Assembly: GCA_964553615.1 (NCBI GenBank)
Contig: CAZKMA010000001.1
Coordinates: forward strand, 62,001-126,000
Origin: DATKUC01 sp964553615
Lineage (GTDB): Bacteria; Spirochaetota; Spirochaetia; DSM-27196; DATKUC01
Direction of reading: 5' to 3'
DNA length: 64,000 bases
A model generated the notes under the pieces. That model was not told the origin of the DNA and did not search any database. It saw only the letters and a list, made by a program, of their open reading frames with translations. Below are positions 51,942 through 60,377 of the stretch, piece by piece (within the stretch, counting starts at the first letter, position 1; the number at the start of each line of letters is the position of its first letter). The translations under genes and the position numbers were made by a program.

Positions 51942-53741
51942 TTACAGGAGATTGTTCGGTTGGGTTGGTGCCGTAATCTCGACTGTTTTTCCTGCCAGTT
52001 GTGAATCCTTGGAGCGAACCACAATTCGTATTGTAACGGTGTTCTGTTTGACGTTGTGCTTCCAATCTATCAGCCTGAACACATCCTGAGGTATGAGCCC
52101 CGTTTCGTCGGCGATGCTTCCCGGATAGACTCGTGACACCTGGAACAACCGCTGAAATGTTGATTTAACCGGTTTCGCGTCCATGCCGAACAGTGCAGGG
52201 AAGAGCTCTTCCGGCTTCTGTGACTGTATGGCCGATGCAAGCGGTTTGAACTTTCTCGGCTCGGTTACCAGAAGTCCATCCATCGATTTGCCATTGTGCT
52301 TCCAGCTGATCGTGACGAGGCTCCGAACGGGGCGGGACACCAGGATATCCTGAGCGTCCTGGGTTTTCGTTACCGGGTGGCCGTCTATGCGGGAAATGAC
52401 GTCGTTCTCCCGAATGCCCGCCGTATGCGCGGGGGAATCGGGAGCAACGTATGCCACGGTGAGACCGGTTTCAGTCTCCACCACTCCTGCGCCCATCCAC
52501 GGAATGGGAACGTTCCCCGTTTCATAGAGTTCAGGAAGGAGTTTGCTGATCCAGTAAGAGGGAATTGCAAAGTTCACACCCTGAAACTTTGCAATTCCTG
52601 CAAAGACGATACCGACAACGTCGCCGTTCGAGTCGAGGAGGGGACCGCCGCTATTCCCCGGATTCACCGGTACATCCATCTGGATCTGATCCCCCATCTG
52701 CATGAAGCGTCTGCCGGTTGCAGACACTATGCCCGATGTCACGGTATTGTCGAGTCCACCGGGCGACCCCATGGCCACGACCGGGGTGCCCGCACGGAGT
52801 CCGTGTTTCTGCACGAACGAGAAGACATAGCTCGGTTTGATGTCCACTTTCAAGAGGGCCACATCGAAGATATGGCTGTACCCGACAACATGAGCTGGAT
52901 ATTTCGTGCCTGGGTGATCCGCACGCTCCACGAAGAGTCGTGAATATCCTTTGTACTCGGGATCCACTTCGCTGCTGATTACATGGTAGTTCGTGATCAG
53001 GTATCCGCGTTTGTCAACGAAAAAACCGCTACCGATTACCGTGTCGGCATACCCGATGCCGTTCTGCATCTGAATTCCACGGTTTACAACGATCGTAACC
53101 ATTCCTTTCAGCATGGTCGACTGATCCACCTGAGCTTTGAGAAAGCGCGAGAAATCTGCGGGAACGGACTGTTTGAGCGACCTGAGGAGTGCAATGATCC
53201 GGGAAAGGCCCTCCCTGTCATTCAGTTCCATTGCAATCCTGCCGTATTTCTCGAGAAGCTTCTGATCCACAATGCCGTGCGGATGTTGAATCCTGAGGAA
53301 CAGAGAGAGCGCAGCAGGGTCATTTCCCATAGATAGATGCTTTTCCGCCGATTTGAGCCGCAATTCATCCATCGAAATTGTGCCGGTGGATCGGGCAGCA
53401 GTCGGCAGCACGTTGCCGGAGTCCAGGGCTTCGAGCGAATGCAGATAGATCGATGCACGCGCGAACTCTTTCTGTTTCAGCGCCTCCTTGAGGTGGTCCT
53501 CCATCGCATGGATTCCGTCGGTCGTGTATTTTTCTATAGTCGTCGGAGGCAGTTCTCCGCTCCGGCGGTAACTTGCTATGAGCGGAAAAGCCTCCTGCGG
53601 GCTCGGGGATGAGACGAGTTTCTGCAGCTGTTCGGTCATGGATGCCGCAGTGATCGGAGGTGTCGACGCTATCTGCCGGACAGAAGCGCAGGAGAAGAGG
53701 ACGAGAGTAGTTGCAACTATGATTGTAAGGCTCGGTTTCAT
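51942..53741 (-). CDS. HtrA/DegP-like trypsin-PDZ serine protease lipoprotein
   Basis: 599 residues. Lipobox LFSC near residue 18 suggests lipidation. After an N-terminal helical domain of about 190 residues comes a trypsin-like domain: GYLITNYHVISS (His), FDVALLKVD (Asp), NPGNSGGPLL (Ser). A PDZ domain follows (LTVAYVAPDSPAHTAGIREND). Periplasmic quality-control proteases of this type degrade misfolded proteins, but the helical N-domain is unusual. AGGAG precedes the ATG. A perfect 28-nt palindrome lies 60 bp upstream. Confidence 0.88.
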   Translation of the reverse strand: MKPSLTIIVATTLVLFSCASVRQIASTPPITAASMTEQLQKLVSSPSPQEAFPLIASYRRSGELPPTTIEKYTTDGIHAMEDHLKEALKQKEFARASIYLHSLEALDSGNVLPTAARSTGTISMDELRLKSAEKHLSMGNDPAALSLFLRIQHPHGIVDQKLLEKYGRIAMELNDREGLSRIIALLRSLKQSVPADFSRFLKAQVDQSTMLKGMVTIVVNRGIQMQNGIGYADTVIGSGFFVDKRGYLITNYHVISSEVDPEYKGYSRLFVERADHPGTKYPAHVVGYSHIFDVALLKVDIKPSYVFSFVQKHGLRAGTPVVAMGSPGGLDNTVTSGIVSATGRRFMQMGDQIQMDVPVNPGNSGGPLLDSNGDVVGIVFAGIAKFQGVNFAIPSYWISKLLPELYETGNVPIPWMGAGVVETETGLTVAYVAPDSPAHTAGIRENDVISRIDGHPVTKTQDAQDILVSRPVRSLVTISWKHNGKSMDGLLVTEPRKFKPLASAIQSQKPEELFPALFGMDAKPVKSTFQRLFQVSRVYPGSIADETGLIPQDVFRLIDWKHNVKQNTVTIRIVVRSKDSQLAGKTVEITAPTQPNNLL

Positions 53742-53800
53742 TGCGCTGCTCCTGTTCTACACATAATAAGATATTATCGTGCGTGCCGGCCACCCCGACT

Positions 53801-53828
53801 GAAGTATCAACACGGTTGTTGATACTTC
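53801..53828. promoter_or_regulatory. Perfect 28-nt palindrome upstream of htrA-like gene
   Basis: GAAGTATCAACA-CGGT-TGTTGATACTTC: 12-bp arms without mismatch and a 4-nt loop. No T tract follows on either strand, so an operator is more likely than a terminator. Confidence 0.6.
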
Positions 53829-53933
53829 ACAGGTGATTCGTCCCGTTGCCTCCGAGCGGACCCCCCGGACGGAACTGCATACCGCCGCAGGTTGTTTGTG
53901 CATCGATTATGTTCGCATTCTCCGCTGACCGGC

Positions 53934-53964
53934 TTGACAATATGCGTGCTATTTGGTTATATTG
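53934..53964 (+). promoter_or_regulatory. Promoter with inverted repeat before the mini-thioredoxin operon
   Basis: TTGACA (53934-53939), 18 bp, TATATT (53958-53963). The inverted repeat CAATAT-N15-ATATTG (53938-53964) overlaps the spacer and -10 box, the placement of an ArsR/SmtB-type operator. The regulator is not encoded nearby. Confidence 0.45.
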
Positions 53965-53994
53965 CCAATAAAGACAACAGTATGGAGGAAGACT

Positions 53995-54234
53995 ATGACT
54001 ATCCAGATTCTTGGAGGCGGATGCCCGAAGTGTCACGCACTCGAGCGCAATGCGCGCGAGGCGCTGTCTTTGCTTGGATTGGATGCGACGGTGGAGGCTG
54101 TGACCGATTCAGATCGGATCACGGATATGGGCGTCATGTTTACTCCTGCTCTGGCAATAGACGGAGTTGTAAAAAACGCCGGAAAAGTGCTGAGCGTTGA
54201 CGACATCAGCGCCATCCTCTCCGACGCACGGTAA
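53995..54234 (+). CDS. Small thioredoxin-like redox protein
   Basis: 79 residues, thioredoxin fold with the active site GGGCPKCHALE (CPKC) and the cis-Pro loop VMFTPALAIDG. Such mini-thioredoxins are often encoded with arsenic or metal permeases. ATG 53995 has GGAGGA upstream. It is followed after 6 bp by an ArsP/YraQ permease gene, so it probably reduces that transporter, its substrate or its regulator. Confidence 0.88.
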   Translation: MTIQILGGGCPKCHALERNAREALSLLGLDATVEAVTDSDRITDMGVMFTPALAIDGVVKNAGKVLSVDDISAILSDAR

Positions 54235-54240
54235 TCCCCA

Positions 54241-55497
54241 ATGTCTACGGTACAGACTGAAGACTCGGCGGTGAAGCCGCCGAAGCGCGGTCAGGCCTTT
54301 TTTGTAAGCATGAAGTCTTTCTGGAAAAGCCGGAAAAACGTAACTCTCGCCATAATCGTGGGTGTGTTTCTTGCGGCATACTTCATACCGTTTTCCCAGC
54401 CCCGGGTGTCCATCGCGTTGAACGAGGCATTCCTCATGCTGGGAGACTACGCCAGGAGACATGTTCTCCTCTGCCTTGTACCGGCTTTCTTCATTGCCGG
54501 TGCAATAACGATGTTCCTGAATCAACAGGCGGTCATAAAGTATCTGGGCCCACAGGCGCGGAAGATAGTTGCGTACACGGTAGCCTCCGTGTCGGGGACC
54601 ATTCTGGCGGTATGTTCCTGTACCGTTCTCCCGCTGTTCAAGGGGATTTACCGCAAGGGTGCGGGGCTTGGCCCTGCCGTGAGTTTCCTCTATTCCGGGC
54701 CTGCAATTAACGTGCTCGCCATTGTTCTTACGGCGAATGTGCTGGGATTCAGACTCGGTGCTGCACGGGCAATCGGCGCCATTGTGTTCGCGTTCGTTAT
54801 AGGGATTCTCATGCACATCATTTTCCGAAAAGACGACAATGCACGTACAACAAACGCGGCAATGTTCACAGCACCCGAAGATGCAGGGCGTCCGCTGTGG
54901 AAAACCACGGTATTCATGGGAAGCATGATCGGAATTCTGGTGTTTGTGAACTGGGCGCGTTCAGGCGGGTCGGTTGGTGGCTGGGACCTGGTGTATCGGC
55001 TGAAATATCCTATTACTGCGGTGTTCGGTGTTGTCCTCATCTTCTCACTGGTCCGATGGTTCGGTGCAGCGGAATTGACTGACTGGGTTCGAGCCACGAG
55101 GGACTTTGCCGTTCAGATACTGCCGCTTCTATTCGGCGGCGTGCTCGTAGCCGGATTTCTTCTCGGTCGGCCCGGTCACATGGCGCTGATTCCCGAGTCG
55201 TGGGTTGCAGCGGTCGTCGGAGGGAACTCTCTCTTTGCCAATCTCTTCGCAAGCGGCTCAGGAGCGCTGATGTATTTCGCAACGCTCACGGAGGTGCCGA
55301 TTCTCCAGGGATTGATAGGTGCCGGCATGGGACAGGGACCGGCGCTTGCGCTTCTGCTTGCGGGGCCGTCGATGTCTTTACCGTCACTCCTGGTTATCGG
55401 AACCGAACTGGGGGCGAAGAAGACGCTTACATATGCAGGACTCGTCGTTGTTATGTCAACTCTGGTGGGTATGGCATACGGGACGATAGTCGGATGA
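54241..55497 (+). CDS. ArsP/YraQ family permease (DUF318)
   Basis: 418 residues, eight or more membrane helices. The conserved CSCTVLPLFKGIYRKGAGLGP motif and the second-half repeat SGSGALMYFATLTEVPILQGL are typical of the DUF318/ArsP family. Members export organoarsenicals or move divalent metals. The neighbouring mini-thioredoxin supports an arsenic or thiol-reactive metal role. The substrate is not established. Confidence 0.85.
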   Translation: MSTVQTEDSAVKPPKRGQAFFVSMKSFWKSRKNVTLAIIVGVFLAAYFIPFSQPRVSIALNEAFLMLGDYARRHVLLCLVPAFFIAGAITMFLNQQAVIKYLGPQARKIVAYTVASVSGTILAVCSCTVLPLFKGIYRKGAGLGPAVSFLYSGPAINVLAIVLTANVLGFRLGAARAIGAIVFAFVIGILMHIIFRKDDNARTTNAAMFTAPEDAGRPLWKTTVFMGSMIGILVFVNWARSGGSVGGWDLVYRLKYPITAVFGVVLIFSLVRWFGAAELTDWVRATRDFAVQILPLLFGGVLVAGFLLGRPGHMALIPESWVAAVVGGNSLFANLFASGSGALMYFATLTEVPILQGLIGAGMGQGPALALLLAGPSMSLPSLLVIGTELGAKKTLTYAGLVVVMSTLVGMAYGTIVG

Positions 55498-55520
55498 TTT
55501 CAAGATAAGGGAGCACGGTA

Positions 55521-56549
55521 ATGAAGAAGATAATTGCGGGATTCAATCCCGCATGGGGCGCCGCCGTCATGGGCACAGGAGTCTTGAGCATACTTTCCGT
55601 TCAAGCGGGAGACGTATTTAAGATTCTTGCAATCGTTCTGTTCGGAATCAACGCCCTCATTCTGGTGTATTCGCTCGTTTGCTGGATTCTGATGTGGTTC
55701 GTTGCACCAAAAAAGATCGAAGCGATCGTGAACAATGCATCCATGATCGTATTCCTGCCGACGGTCCCGATTGGATTGGTGGTGTTCGCGAGCAATCTGA
55801 TGGCGCTGCGCGGGGATTACTTTCCCGGTCTCGGACTCGTGCTGCCGGCGGTACTCTGGATTGTGGCAAGTCTCGTAATAGTGGCACTGGCCGTCCACTT
55901 TCTGGACAGAATGTTCTCAAGCCCCGGGATCGAGATACAGCACTCAACATTCGGCTGGCTCATCCCCCCGGTTGCGTTGCTCGTTATTCCGCTTGGAGCC
56001 CCGGCAGTTGTCGGTGCATTTTCTCCTCCGGTTGCCGAGACTCTGGTCCTGTTCTCCTTTGCGAGTTGGGGAGCGGGTTTCTTTGCATACCTGTTCGTTA
56101 ATGCGGCGGTTACTCACCGGTACTTCTTTCATGAGCTTCCGGTAAGTCAGATGACTCCGTCAGTCTGGGTCGGTCTGGGGCCACTTGGAGCAGGCGCCGC
56201 CGGACTCCTGTCGCTGACTCGGGTGGCAGATGGTATGAAAACGATGCAGGGTATAGGAAATATCAGTTTTGCGCTGGCGGTCCTCATGTGGGGGTTCGGC
56301 CTTATCTGGTATCTCGTCTCTCTGGTGTTGACAATGCGCAAGACAATCTTCGAACGGATTCCGTACACCATGGGGTGGTGGGCGTTCACCTTTCCGTTGG
56401 GTGCCTTTGCTCTGGCGACACGTCTTCTTGCGGTTCGCACGGGTATTGTGGCCATTGACGTCATCTTCTGGATCCTGTTTGCAAATCTGTGGGCGTTCTG
56501 GGTGATTACCGCGTACAGAACCGCCGCCTCCGTAGTCCGAAGCGCCTGA
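55521..56549 (+). CDS. TehA/SLAC1-type C4-dicarboxylate/anion channel family protein
   Basis: 342 residues with about ten membrane helices. It begins with the TDT-family segment FNPAWGAAVMGTGVLSIL and later contains SFASWGAGFFAYLFVNAAVTHRYFFHELP. The family includes TehA (tellurite) and Mae1 (malate). AAGGGAGC precedes the ATG, 24 bp after the permease, so it is the third gene of the mini-thioredoxin operon; an anion or metalloid export role fits but is inferred. Confidence 0.8.
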   Translation: MKKIIAGFNPAWGAAVMGTGVLSILSVQAGDVFKILAIVLFGINALILVYSLVCWILMWFVAPKKIEAIVNNASMIVFLPTVPIGLVVFASNLMALRGDYFPGLGLVLPAVLWIVASLVIVALAVHFLDRMFSSPGIEIQHSTFGWLIPPVALLVIPLGAPAVVGAFSPPVAETLVLFSFASWGAGFFAYLFVNAAVTHRYFFHELPVSQMTPSVWVGLGPLGAGAAGLLSLTRVADGMKTMQGIGNISFALAVLMWGFGLIWYLVSLVLTMRKTIFERIPYTMGWWAFTFPLGAFALATRLLAVRTGIVAIDVIFWILFANLWAFWVITAYRTAASVVRSA

Positions 56550-56750
56550 GCGTATCCCGACAGGCATCCGGCAGAATTGTGGCAACTGAACCGGGAAAGT
56601 CTGCGGATGGTATTGTCAACGGAAGTAAGGTGCCGGCGCGTGGCGGAGTCGTTGTCACGCGTGGTGCGAATCGTGGAGAGACGACACAGTCTCCGCGCAC
56701 GCGGATGGAGACCTTCCGGACCGTTCAGTACGTCTGCACCGACACAATGA

Positions 56751-56781
56751 GCCGGTACCGGAGCGCTCCTCCGATACCGGC
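56751..56781. terminator. Hairpin between convergent TehA and YHS genes
   Basis: GCCGGTACCGGAG pairs with CTCCGATACCGGC with a single C-A mismatch and a 5-nt loop. The T tract is poor on both strands, so it is a weak or Rho-assisted terminator, shared by convergent genes. Confidence 0.5.
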
Positions 56782-56790
56782 CGCCTTGAA

Positions 56791-56946
56791 CTACTTTTTG
56801 TCTTCGTGCTGGTATTTTTTCGGGTTCGATTCAAACTCTTTCTTACACCCGGGCGCACAGAAATAGTAAGTCTTGCCTTCGTACTCGCTCGTCCACTTCG
56901 CCGTCTTCTCTTCCACTTCCATCTTGCATATAGGATCAATCGCCAT
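56791..56946 (-). CDS. YHS domain protein
   Basis: 51 residues, almost only a YHS metal-binding domain: DPICKMEVEEKTAK, YYFCAPGCKKEFESNPKKY. Three cysteines are in the usual places. ATG 56946 has GGAGGAA upstream and overlaps the upstream gene by 11 bp. YHS domains occur with copper ATPases and heavy-metal proteins. With the next gene it appears to be under CsoR control. Confidence 0.88.
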   Translation of the reverse strand: MAIDPICKMEVEEKTAKWTSEYEGKTYYFCAPGCKKEFESNPKKYQHEDKK

Positions 56947-57349
56947 CTTTTTCCTCCAATGGAGAATCGCTTTTCGTCTCCTCGATTGCCCGTGAGACGA
57001 TTTCGGGAAATTCATACCACACGACTCCGTTGCTGCTTACATCCATTCTCACATGCGTCCCGTCCGACATGGCCTGAAGCAGTTTCTCCGCTTCCTCGCT
57101 CGGAAGTCCGGTATCGATGATCAACTCCGAAACGGTGAGTCTTCCGCCGTGTTTCTGGGCAACGCGGTAGATTGCGGCCTCCGGCACCGATTCGTTCCGG
57201 GTATTCTGAGGAAATTGATCACTCCCAACCTGGCGCCGTCTCAACCGGTGCATGAGGGCAGACATCCCGTAGATCAGGAGCGGCAGGAATATCCAGCCGA
57301 AGTCCGGCGGAAACATGACCGAATGCATCATCATGGGTGTCACGTTCAT
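56936..57349 (-). CDS. Membrane-anchored winged-helix protein with Met/His-rich start
   Basis: 137 residues. The start MNVTPMMMHSVM is rich in Met and His, which could bind Cu(I). One membrane span (FGWIFLPLLIYGMSALM) leads to a linker and a winged-helix-like C-domain (LTVSELIIDTGLPSEEAEKLLQAM). A CsoR-like operator lies 9 bp before the ATG. Family not recognised. The start may be a later Met, because the -10 box nearly touches the first ATG. Confidence 0.7.
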   Translation of the reverse strand: MNVTPMMMHSVMFPPDFGWIFLPLLIYGMSALMHRLRRRQVGSDQFPQNTRNESVPEAAIYRVAQKHGGRLTVSELIIDTGLPSEEAEKLLQAMSDGTHVRMDVSSNGVVWYEFPEIVSRAIEETKSDSPLEEKDGD

Positions 57350-57357
57350 AAGTTACT

Positions 57358-57374
57358 ATACCCCCGTAGCGTAT
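57358..57374 (-). promoter_or_regulatory. CsoR-like operator before the winged-helix/YHS genes
   Basis: Reverse strand: ATACGCTACGGGGGTAT, matching the csoR-proximal operator in length and in most positions. It lies in the spacer after TTGACA (reverse strand, about 57375-57380). Confidence 0.6.
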
Positions 57375-57411
57375 GTCAATATGAGTTGACCCAGGAACTG
57401 CCGGATACCGG

Positions 57412-58680
57412 TCATGTTTCGTCGTTCACCGGGACTGGCTGGGTCTTGCGGACGACGGCAAATATGGCTGCTATCCCTACGAGGACTGAAACTGCAACGA
57501 GGCCGTTGGCGAGTCCGAAGCGGTCCGCAAAGAAGCCGAGAGCCACCGCTACGAGCGCAGCCACAATAGTCTCCACCTGCGACTCGGCCGAGAGAGCAGT
57601 GGCAAGGATATCGGATCGCATCTTGTCGCTGACGTAGGAGATTCCGATCGGCTTTCTCAGGTTTTCGATCAGATATATGCCGACATAGAGGATGACTGCG
57701 CCAACGGTGGACCCGAGCGCGTAGAGTATTCCCGCGCCGATGCCGAGCACCGGCCCGATGAACATCGTAATGTTCAACGGATACTCGAGAGACTTGAAAC
57801 GTTCGGTGAAACCACCTGCCGAACGGGAGGCGAGGGATGTAAGGACGTAGATGAGCGAATAGACCACGCCAACAACGATTGCAGTCCGTTTCTGGGCACT
57901 CACCACGGTCAGAATTGGAATGGCGAGCGCCAGGCTTTTCAGGAGTGGCTGCAGGAAGTCTTTCGCCGCCTTGTAATACCCGGTGTAGAGTGCGAGGTTG
58001 AGTATGGACTTCAACAGGCTCCGGTCTCTGAAAGAGTAGGCAAAGTCCTTGACCACTGAGGTGAACTGGGAAACGAACTTCTTTCCGCTCACGCTTCGCC
58101 GGGTGCCGTCCAATTCCCGGGGATAGGTCAGCATGAGTGTCAGATCAAGCAGATAGGGGATTATCGAGAACAGGAATATGGAGGCGTAACGTCCTCGGAA
58201 GAACACGAGCCCCATGGCAATCAACGCCGACAGGGCCGAACCCATCTGCGACCATGAGCGCGTGTGGCCGTAGTAGTGCACCTTCTGGTCGGTCCATCCG
58301 TTTATCCGCAGATACTCGAAGATCATCGCCTTGTGCGTGCCTGTCCTGAAGGCTTCTCCAAAAGAGAAGAGCACCATGGCTGCAACAAAGATTGCGAACT
58401 GCCCGGAGAGGTAAAAGACGGCAAAGGAGACAATGTAGGAGCCGAAAGAGAAGACCATAGTCCGCCGGCGCCCGAGGGAATCGGCCGCAACGCCGGTCGG
58501 AATCTCGAGAATATTGGTTGCGATCTCCTTGATGGCGTACAGCGTACCGATTTCGAGGTAGGACAATCCCTTTTCAAGGAAGAACAGTATAAGGAACGGC
58601 TCGAAGAATCGGAGGTTCTTCAGGAAACCATACACGCAGAACTTGTAGTATTGAAGGTCGCGGATGAATCGGTCTGCCAT
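57412..58680 (-). CDS. Major facilitator superfamily transporter
   Basis: 422 residues with twelve hydrophobic helices. The loop 2-3 motif DSLGRRRTMVFSFG (variant of DxxGRRR) is typical. Substrate unknown. ATG 58680; TTG 58689 is an alternative. It is divergent from csoR and shares its upstream region with the CsoR-like palindrome, so it may be part of the same response. No copper-binding motif is visible. Confidence 0.82.
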   Translation of the reverse strand: MADRFIRDLQYYKFCVYGFLKNLRFFEPFLILFFLEKGLSYLEIGTLYAIKEIATNILEIPTGVAADSLGRRRTMVFSFGSYIVSFAVFYLSGQFAIFVAAMVLFSFGEAFRTGTHKAMIFEYLRINGWTDQKVHYYGHTRSWSQMGSALSALIAMGLVFFRGRYASIFLFSIIPYLLDLTLMLTYPRELDGTRRSVSGKKFVSQFTSVVKDFAYSFRDRSLLKSILNLALYTGYYKAAKDFLQPLLKSLALAIPILTVVSAQKRTAIVVGVVYSLIYVLTSLASRSAGGFTERFKSLEYPLNITMFIGPVLGIGAGILYALGSTVGAVILYVGIYLIENLRKPIGISYVSDKMRSDILATALSAESQVETIVAALVAVALGFFADRFGLANGLVAVSVLVGIAAIFAVVRKTQPVPVNDET

Positions 58681-58757
58681 GATATGCAACTATCTCACCA
58701 AAAATGAAATCGCGCAACACGAATTACGGCATATGCCGACGCTGCAGACCCGCGCGC

Positions 58758-58787
58758 TTGACATATAATACCCTGGTAGGGTATATT
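58758..58787 (+). promoter_or_regulatory. csoR promoter with CsoR operator
   Basis: TTGACA (58758-58763), 18 bp, TATATT (58782-58787). A perfect 7-bp inverted repeat ATACCCT-GGT-AGGGTAT (58768-58784) fills the spacer. The ATG at 58793 is only 5 bp after the -10 box, so the message should be leaderless. Confidence 0.75.
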
Positions 58788-58792
58788 ACCCC

Positions 58793-59074
58793 ATGGACCA
58801 GCGACATACAGAGAAGACTCTCGCGCGTTTGCGACGGATTGAAGGTCAGATCCGCGGGATTCACAAGATGCTTGAAGAGGACCGGTACTGCGTTGATATC
58901 CTTACCCAGACAAGCGCTGTCATTGCCGCGCTGCACGGCGTGGAAGACCTCGTCATGGAAAACCATCTGAATACCTGTGTCGCAGATGCCATGAAGAGCA
59001 ACGATCCGGATGAGAAACGGGAGAAGATCGATGAGGTCATGACCGTAATAACGAAGTTTCGCAAGCACGGATAG
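58793..59074 (+). CDS. csoR: CsoR/RcnR family metal-sensing repressor, Cu(I) type
   Basis: 93 residues, the standard size. LARLRRIEGQIRGIHKM and CVDILTQTSAVIAALH are diagnostic. The metal ligands are Cys in DRYC, His in MENH and Cys in NTCV, the C-H-C pattern of copper-sensing CsoR, not the H-C-H-H of RcnR. The family releases DNA when Cu(I) binds. Its own promoter carries a perfect operator, so it should be autoregulated. Confidence 0.9.
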   Translation: MDQRHTEKTLARLRRIEGQIRGIHKMLEEDRYCVDILTQTSAVIAALHGVEDLVMENHLNTCVADAMKSNDPDEKREKIDEVMTVITKFRKHG

Positions 59075-59117
59075 GAGGCAACGGAGGAGTTGTTCACTCC
59101 GAATGCCTTTCGTGAAA

Positions 59118-59154
59118 AGGAACACGTCCGGCCGATCTGACCTGACGTGTTCCT
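59118..59154. terminator. Hairpin between csoR and the DUF2202 gene
   Basis: AGGAACACGT (59118-59127) pairs perfectly with ACGTGTTCCT (59145-59154), 17-nt loop. Reverse-strand reading gives TTTT after the stem, a weak intrinsic terminator for the DUF2202 gene. Confidence 0.5.
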
Positions 59155-59218
59155 GAAAGCGCGACGGTATGAGAGCCTCCTGAACCGATCCGCGGTTGAT
59201 GAGCTCTTGCCGAAGGGC

Positions 59219-59761
59219 CTAATTGCCCAGCTGTCGCAAGAATGAACTCAGGTGATTTCTGCTACCCGCCTCCAGATTGCTGAAGACAGCGAGGATATCG
59301 GTCTTGTCTGTACGTGAACTTGCCGCCTGCAGGTCGCTGATGTCCAGTTCTTCGATGAGTTTCCCGACATTCAATGCCGACTCGATGCTGCCCGAACCCT
59401 GATCCACCAGGCGGGTGTAGAGTTCCTGAAGCGCCGGATCAGTAAACACGCCGCGATCTGCCGCAGGATAGGGAAGCCCGTAACTATCCAGTAGAGCGAG
59501 TATTCTGTCCATGTGCTGCTGTTCACTCTGGGCAATATTCGCAAAAATCTTCAGATTCCAGTTTTCATAAAGCGCCAGGTATACATCCCGTGCGAGCTTT
59601 TCTTCCTCACTCATGTACCGAAGGTCGGTCAATTCTGTCGGTGAGAGTGCACTTGCCGACACTGTTGTTTCGGCCGAAAGTTGCGGAAGCGACAGCGGCA
59701 TGACCGCGAGTAAGAGTCCGAAGGTCAGAATGGACATCGCCCTTGTCATCGATTTTTTCAT
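59219..59761 (-). CDS. Secreted DUF2202 ferritin-like protein
   Basis: 180 residues from ATG 59761 (GGAG upstream). A Sec signal peptide ends near LSAETT. The mature part has the DUF2202 ferritin-like four-helix pattern: MSEEEKLARDVYLAL, FANIAQSEQQHMDRILALL and HLSSFLRQLG, with Glu and His metal ligands. Probably a periplasmic metal or oxidative-stress protein. It lies next to the CsoR block, so a link to metal stress is plausible. Confidence 0.85.
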   Translation of the reverse strand: MKKSMTRAMSILTFGLLLAVMPLSLPQLSAETTVSASALSPTELTDLRYMSEEEKLARDVYLALYENWNLKIFANIAQSEQQHMDRILALLDSYGLPYPAADRGVFTDPALQELYTRLVDQGSGSIESALNVGKLIEELDISDLQAASSRTDKTDILAVFSNLEAGSRNHLSSFLRQLGN

Positions 59762-59880
59762 TTTTTTCTCCTTCTGTCTGTGACATCTACACATTAGCAA
59801 GAAGCGGGCCAAGATCCGAGCGTTCTGGGGCCGGAGGCGGCACGCGATTCAATGGGGTCGGGGTAATGAGTTCCTGTCCG

Positions 59881-60213
59881 CTACAGGTGGGAAATATTTG
59901 CTCGCTGTGGGAGCCCGGATCCCGCGGGTCGGGATTCGGGGCGCGTGGTTTCTTCGAGCATGGTGAGATAGGCGAAAGCTTCAGCATCGGTGTTGCCGCA
60001 CATCTCCTGCGACGGGTTCAGGTTCGTACAGGCAGCCGGGCGTTCGGGTTTCTCGAATAGCCTGCACAAGTTATTGTCGGTGAGCTGGACACAGCGGACC
60101 CCTGCGGGCTTGCCCACCGGCCGTCCATTCACGATGGTTGGCTCCATACCGGGGATGGGAGAGGAAATTGAAATCACAATGCAGCATGCGCCGCAGCCGG
60201 GTCTGCACCTCAT
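59881..60213 (-). CDS. YkgJ family cysteine-cluster protein
   Basis: 110 residues from ATG 60213. The cluster CRPGCGACC begins the protein and further cysteines follow (VRCVQL, LCRLF, AACTNL, EMCGN), the YkgJ pattern that binds zinc or an iron-sulfur cluster. Function unknown. TTG 60225 is an alternative start. No ribosome site is clear. Confidence 0.8.
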   Translation of the reverse strand: MRCRPGCGACCIVISISSPIPGMEPTIVNGRPVGKPAGVRCVQLTDNNLCRLFEKPERPAACTNLNPSQEMCGNTDAEAFAYLTMLEETTRPESRPAGSGLPQRANISHL

Positions 60214-60377
60214 TGGTACAGTCAACCGGGGAATCTGATCTCGGTCAAGTGTTCTTTCCGTCGGGCGTGAGTCCAGGCGGGCTACCCACAGCAGTTGCAG
60301 TATCTGCCATTCCCGGTCCCGAACGGCACGGATTCCGTCGACTCGATGTGCACGCTGACCGCGTCTTCGAGTCCGAG

